Assembly: GCA_034189755.1 (NCBI GenBank) | Contig: JAXIHJ010000100.1 | Coordinates: 1-15,488, forward strand | Length of the DNA: 15,488 nucleotides | Source: JAXIHJ01 sp034189755 | GTDB taxonomy: Bacteria > Planctomycetota > Phycisphaerae > SM23-33 | Direction: 5' to 3' | Shown: positions 13,958-15,488 of the stretch, in pieces | How the letters are laid out: the number at the start of each line of letters is the position of its first letter | Position numbering within the stretch: the first letter of the stretch is position 1 | The notes under the pieces: generated by a model | What the model was told of the DNA's origin: nothing | Databases searched by the model: none | Seen by the model: only the letters and a program-made list of their open reading frames with translations | Translations under genes and position numbers: made by a program

Positions 13958-14099
13958 CTTGGGTATAGATGTATAATAAGATACAGACCTTAACCGGACC
14001 AACACGCGGAAGGTTTTTTCACGGAGTTGGCAGGCAGGGCCGGCCCGCGAAAATCCCTCGTTCTCGCCTGCAAAGCAAGTTTGGGGATGACTTCTACGT

Positions 14100-15488
14100 T
14101 CACGGTTTCAGGGGGCGGCTCTCCGGCGGCGGGGGTTCGACGGGAATGACAACCGTGAAGGTCGCGCCGTCCGGCCCCGTGGTAACGTTGACCGTCCCGT
14201 GGTGTAGCTCGACGAAATGACGCACGATCGTCAGCCCCAGGCCCATACCGCGCTTCTGATAGCCGACGGCCCCGGTGGAATGTTTCATCACGTCGCCGCC
14301 GCCATAGAACGGCTCAAAGATATTAGGCAGATCGCCTTCGGGAACGCCCGGTCCACGGTCCCGGACTGCGATGGACAGATACCCACCCAGCCGCTTGCCC
14401 AGGGTTACTTCAATGTCCGCACCGTCAGGCGTGAACTTGATCGCGTTCATAATCAGGTTTTCGATGATATCCCGCAGTTTTTCCAGGTCGGCCTGAATCG
14501 TGGGCAGGTTCTTGGGACAGTTAACTATCAGCCGCTGGCTGCGCCTTTCCACGAAGGGGAACATATCAATGTAAACTTCCTCCATCAGCTCCGAAACGTT
14601 CACCGCACCGTAGCGAAGCTCGGCGCTATAGCGCTGATCGGGCATAATCTTGAACATGGCCTTGATAATCTCATCGAGGCGTTTGGCCCTGGCGCTGACG
14701 GTTTGCAGCGCGTGGAGCAGTTTTTCCGGGCTTGTGCTGTATCGCAGCAGCTTGCCCACGCCGAGGATGTAGCTGACGGGCGTGCGCAGTTCGTGGCCGG
14801 CGATTCGAATGAAGTTCATTTTTAATTCGTTGGCGCTCTTTAGGGCCTCGTGCGACTGCTGTACGCGATCGACCATCTCGTTGAAGTCGGCGGCCAGCCG
14901 GTCGATTTCATCCCGGCCGAGCAGCCTTCTGCCCGCCCAATCGGGCTGGATTCGGTGCGCCAGGTCGCCCCGGGCGACGCTTCGGGCGGCTTGCGCCATC
15001 CGCCGGATACGCCGCGTGACGCTGCGGTCAATCAGCCAAAGACCACCCAGGAAGATTAGTAAAATAACCACCAGCCCGACTATCAGCATCACAACGCTTA
15101 CCTGATAGACCGCGCCCAGCGCTTGCTTTTCCGGCAAGTGCAGCACCAGCAGCCAGTTGGGCATCTCCGTCTCCAGGTGCCCAAGCTTCTGTGGCAGTTT
15201 GATGGGCGCAAAGGCCTGAATATCGTTTCCCGCGATGCGCCATCCGGAAACTTTGGCGTCGGCAATCTGGCCGCCCCAGAGTTTCATTGTTTTGGTGAGT
15301 GGCTCGATGTCGCGGCGGTAGATGATTTTGCCGTCGTCGCGCACCAATATAGCCACAGCTCCCATGCCGGCTACGACCCGGTCGACATTCTCGATCCAGC
15401 CGGACATATCCAGCACAGCTTTACAGACACCCGCGGTCCGGCCTTCAAGGGCGACAGGAACACACAAAGCCAGGCTCCATGCGCCGCT
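14100..15488 (-). CDS. Membrane sensor histidine kinase with CACHE-like domain, 3' part
   Basis: The frame is open to the window edge (it reads SGAWSLAL before the first in-window candidate start, a TTG at 15467), so the true start lies outside. In order it shows: part of a periplasmic CACHE-like sensor ('AVLDMSGWIENVDRVVAGMG', 'VAILVRDDGKIIYRRDI', 'WRIAGNDIQAFAPIKLP'), a membrane helix (about 15110-15030), HAMP ('RRIRRMAQAARSVARGDLAHRI'-like segment), HisKA with phospho-acceptor His in 'AGHELRTPVSY' (codon at 14793-14795), N box 'NLIMNAIKFTP', G1 'DRGPGVP' and G2 'GMGLGL'. All kinase motifs are intact. The C-terminus ends in a Pro-rich tail. It would sense an extracellular small molecule. 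It precedes the pilin operon on the same strand, but 720 nt separate them and a functional link is unproven. Confidence 0.92.
   Translation of the reverse strand, partial: SGAWSLALCVPVALEGRTAGVCKAVLDMSGWIENVDRVVAGMGAVAILVRDDGKIIYRRDIEPLTKTMKLWGGQIADAKVSGWRIAGNDIQAFAPIKLPQKLGHLETEMPNWLLVLHLPEKQALGAVYQVSVVMLIVGLVVILLIFLGGLWLIDRSVTRRIRRMAQAARSVARGDLAHRIQPDWAGRRLLGRDEIDRLAADFNEMVDRVQQSHEALKSANELKMNFIRIAGHELRTPVSYILGVGKLLRYSTSPEKLLHALQTVSARAKRLDEIIKAMFKIMPDQRYSAELRYGAVNVSELMEEVYIDMFPFVERRSQRLIVNCPKNLPTIQADLEKLRDIIENLIMNAIKFTPDGADIEVTLGKRLGGYLSIAVRDRGPGVPEGDLPNIFEPFYGGGDVMKHSTGAVGYQKRGMGLGLTIVRHFVELHHGTVNVTTGPDGATFTVVIPVEPPPPESRPLKP

Larger units (their letters stand above)
13380..14099. other. Long intergenic region, probable leader/promoter of the pilin operon
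   Basis: No convincing gene is present on either strand. It lies between the stop of the right-hand histidine kinase and the major pilin ATG. It holds the pilin Shine-Dalgarno, a TATAAT-like box on the minus strand (13891-13896), a 13-nt inverted repeat GTGAGATTCTCAC (13649-13661), overlapping inverted repeats at 13924-13957, and the palindrome GGGCCGGCCC (14037-14046). The stretch nearest the gene (13381-13560) reads on the minus strand as purine-rich segments with scattered short stems and could be a structured 5' leader. I could not fit it to a known riboswitch class. Confidence 0.6.

Noticed and set aside
13380..14099. Sigma-54 promoter for the pilin gene
   Set aside because: I looked for the GG-N10-GC pattern on the minus strand and found no match with acceptable flanks.
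1..15488. tRNA, rRNA, CRISPR arrays, insertion sequences or phage genes
   Set aside because: Reading both strands I saw no tRNA-like cloverleaf with conserved arms, no regularly spaced repeats, no transposase or integrase motifs.

Overview
The window is a moderately GC-rich stretch from a Gram-negative-type bacterium. The lead pilin, with its N-terminus joined to a GspG-like 'GPYLQTFPTNPFN' segment, and the mix of type II secretion and type IV pilus parts resemble what is seen in Planctomycetota, probably Phycisphaerae-like. That taxonomic call is from remembered family resemblance, not a search. Every convincing gene lies on the minus strand, so transcription runs from high to low coordinates.

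Right edge (14100-15488): the 3' part of a membrane sensor histidine kinase (CACHE-like sensor, TM, HAMP, HisKA, HATPase). Next comes a roughly 720-bp stretch (13380-14099) without a convincing gene. It holds inverted repeats, a consensus-like -10 box and the ribosome binding site of the next gene.

Centre (13379-2614): one long run of secretion/pilus genes in the order major GspG-like pilin, second GspG-like pilin, GspI-like, GspJ-like, a PilX/GspK-like pilin with a beta-rich passenger, a small unknown single-TM protein, GspH-like, PilM, PilN, PilO, a PilP/GspC-like protein, a secretin (PilQ/GspD) and a TPR lipoprotein. Pseudopilins form the fibre. PilM-PilN-PilO-PilP form the inner-membrane and periplasmic alignment complex. 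The secretin is the outer-membrane pore, and the TPR lipoprotein is a plausible pilotin. Spacing is tight: two ATGA overlaps plus 26-nt and 32-nt overlaps. The exception is the gap after the first pilin, which contains strong hairpins. No assembly ATPase, platform protein or prepilin peptidase is encoded here, so the machine must be completed from elsewhere.

Left edge (2559-1): a PAS-containing sensor histidine kinase, a stand-alone CheY-like receiver, and a cysteine-rich PocR-like sensor whose reading frame runs off the window edge. They follow the TPR lipoprotein on the same strand, which suggests a signalling module linked to the secretion/pilus cluster.

Most interesting points: the cysteine-rich PocR-like sensor, the extended basic C-terminus of the secretin beside a TPR lipoprotein, a canonical EF-hand loop in the GspJ-like pilin, two prepilins with Ala instead of Gly at the cleavage site, the hairpins behind the major pilin gene, and the conserved-looking unknown membrane protein inside the pseudopilin block.
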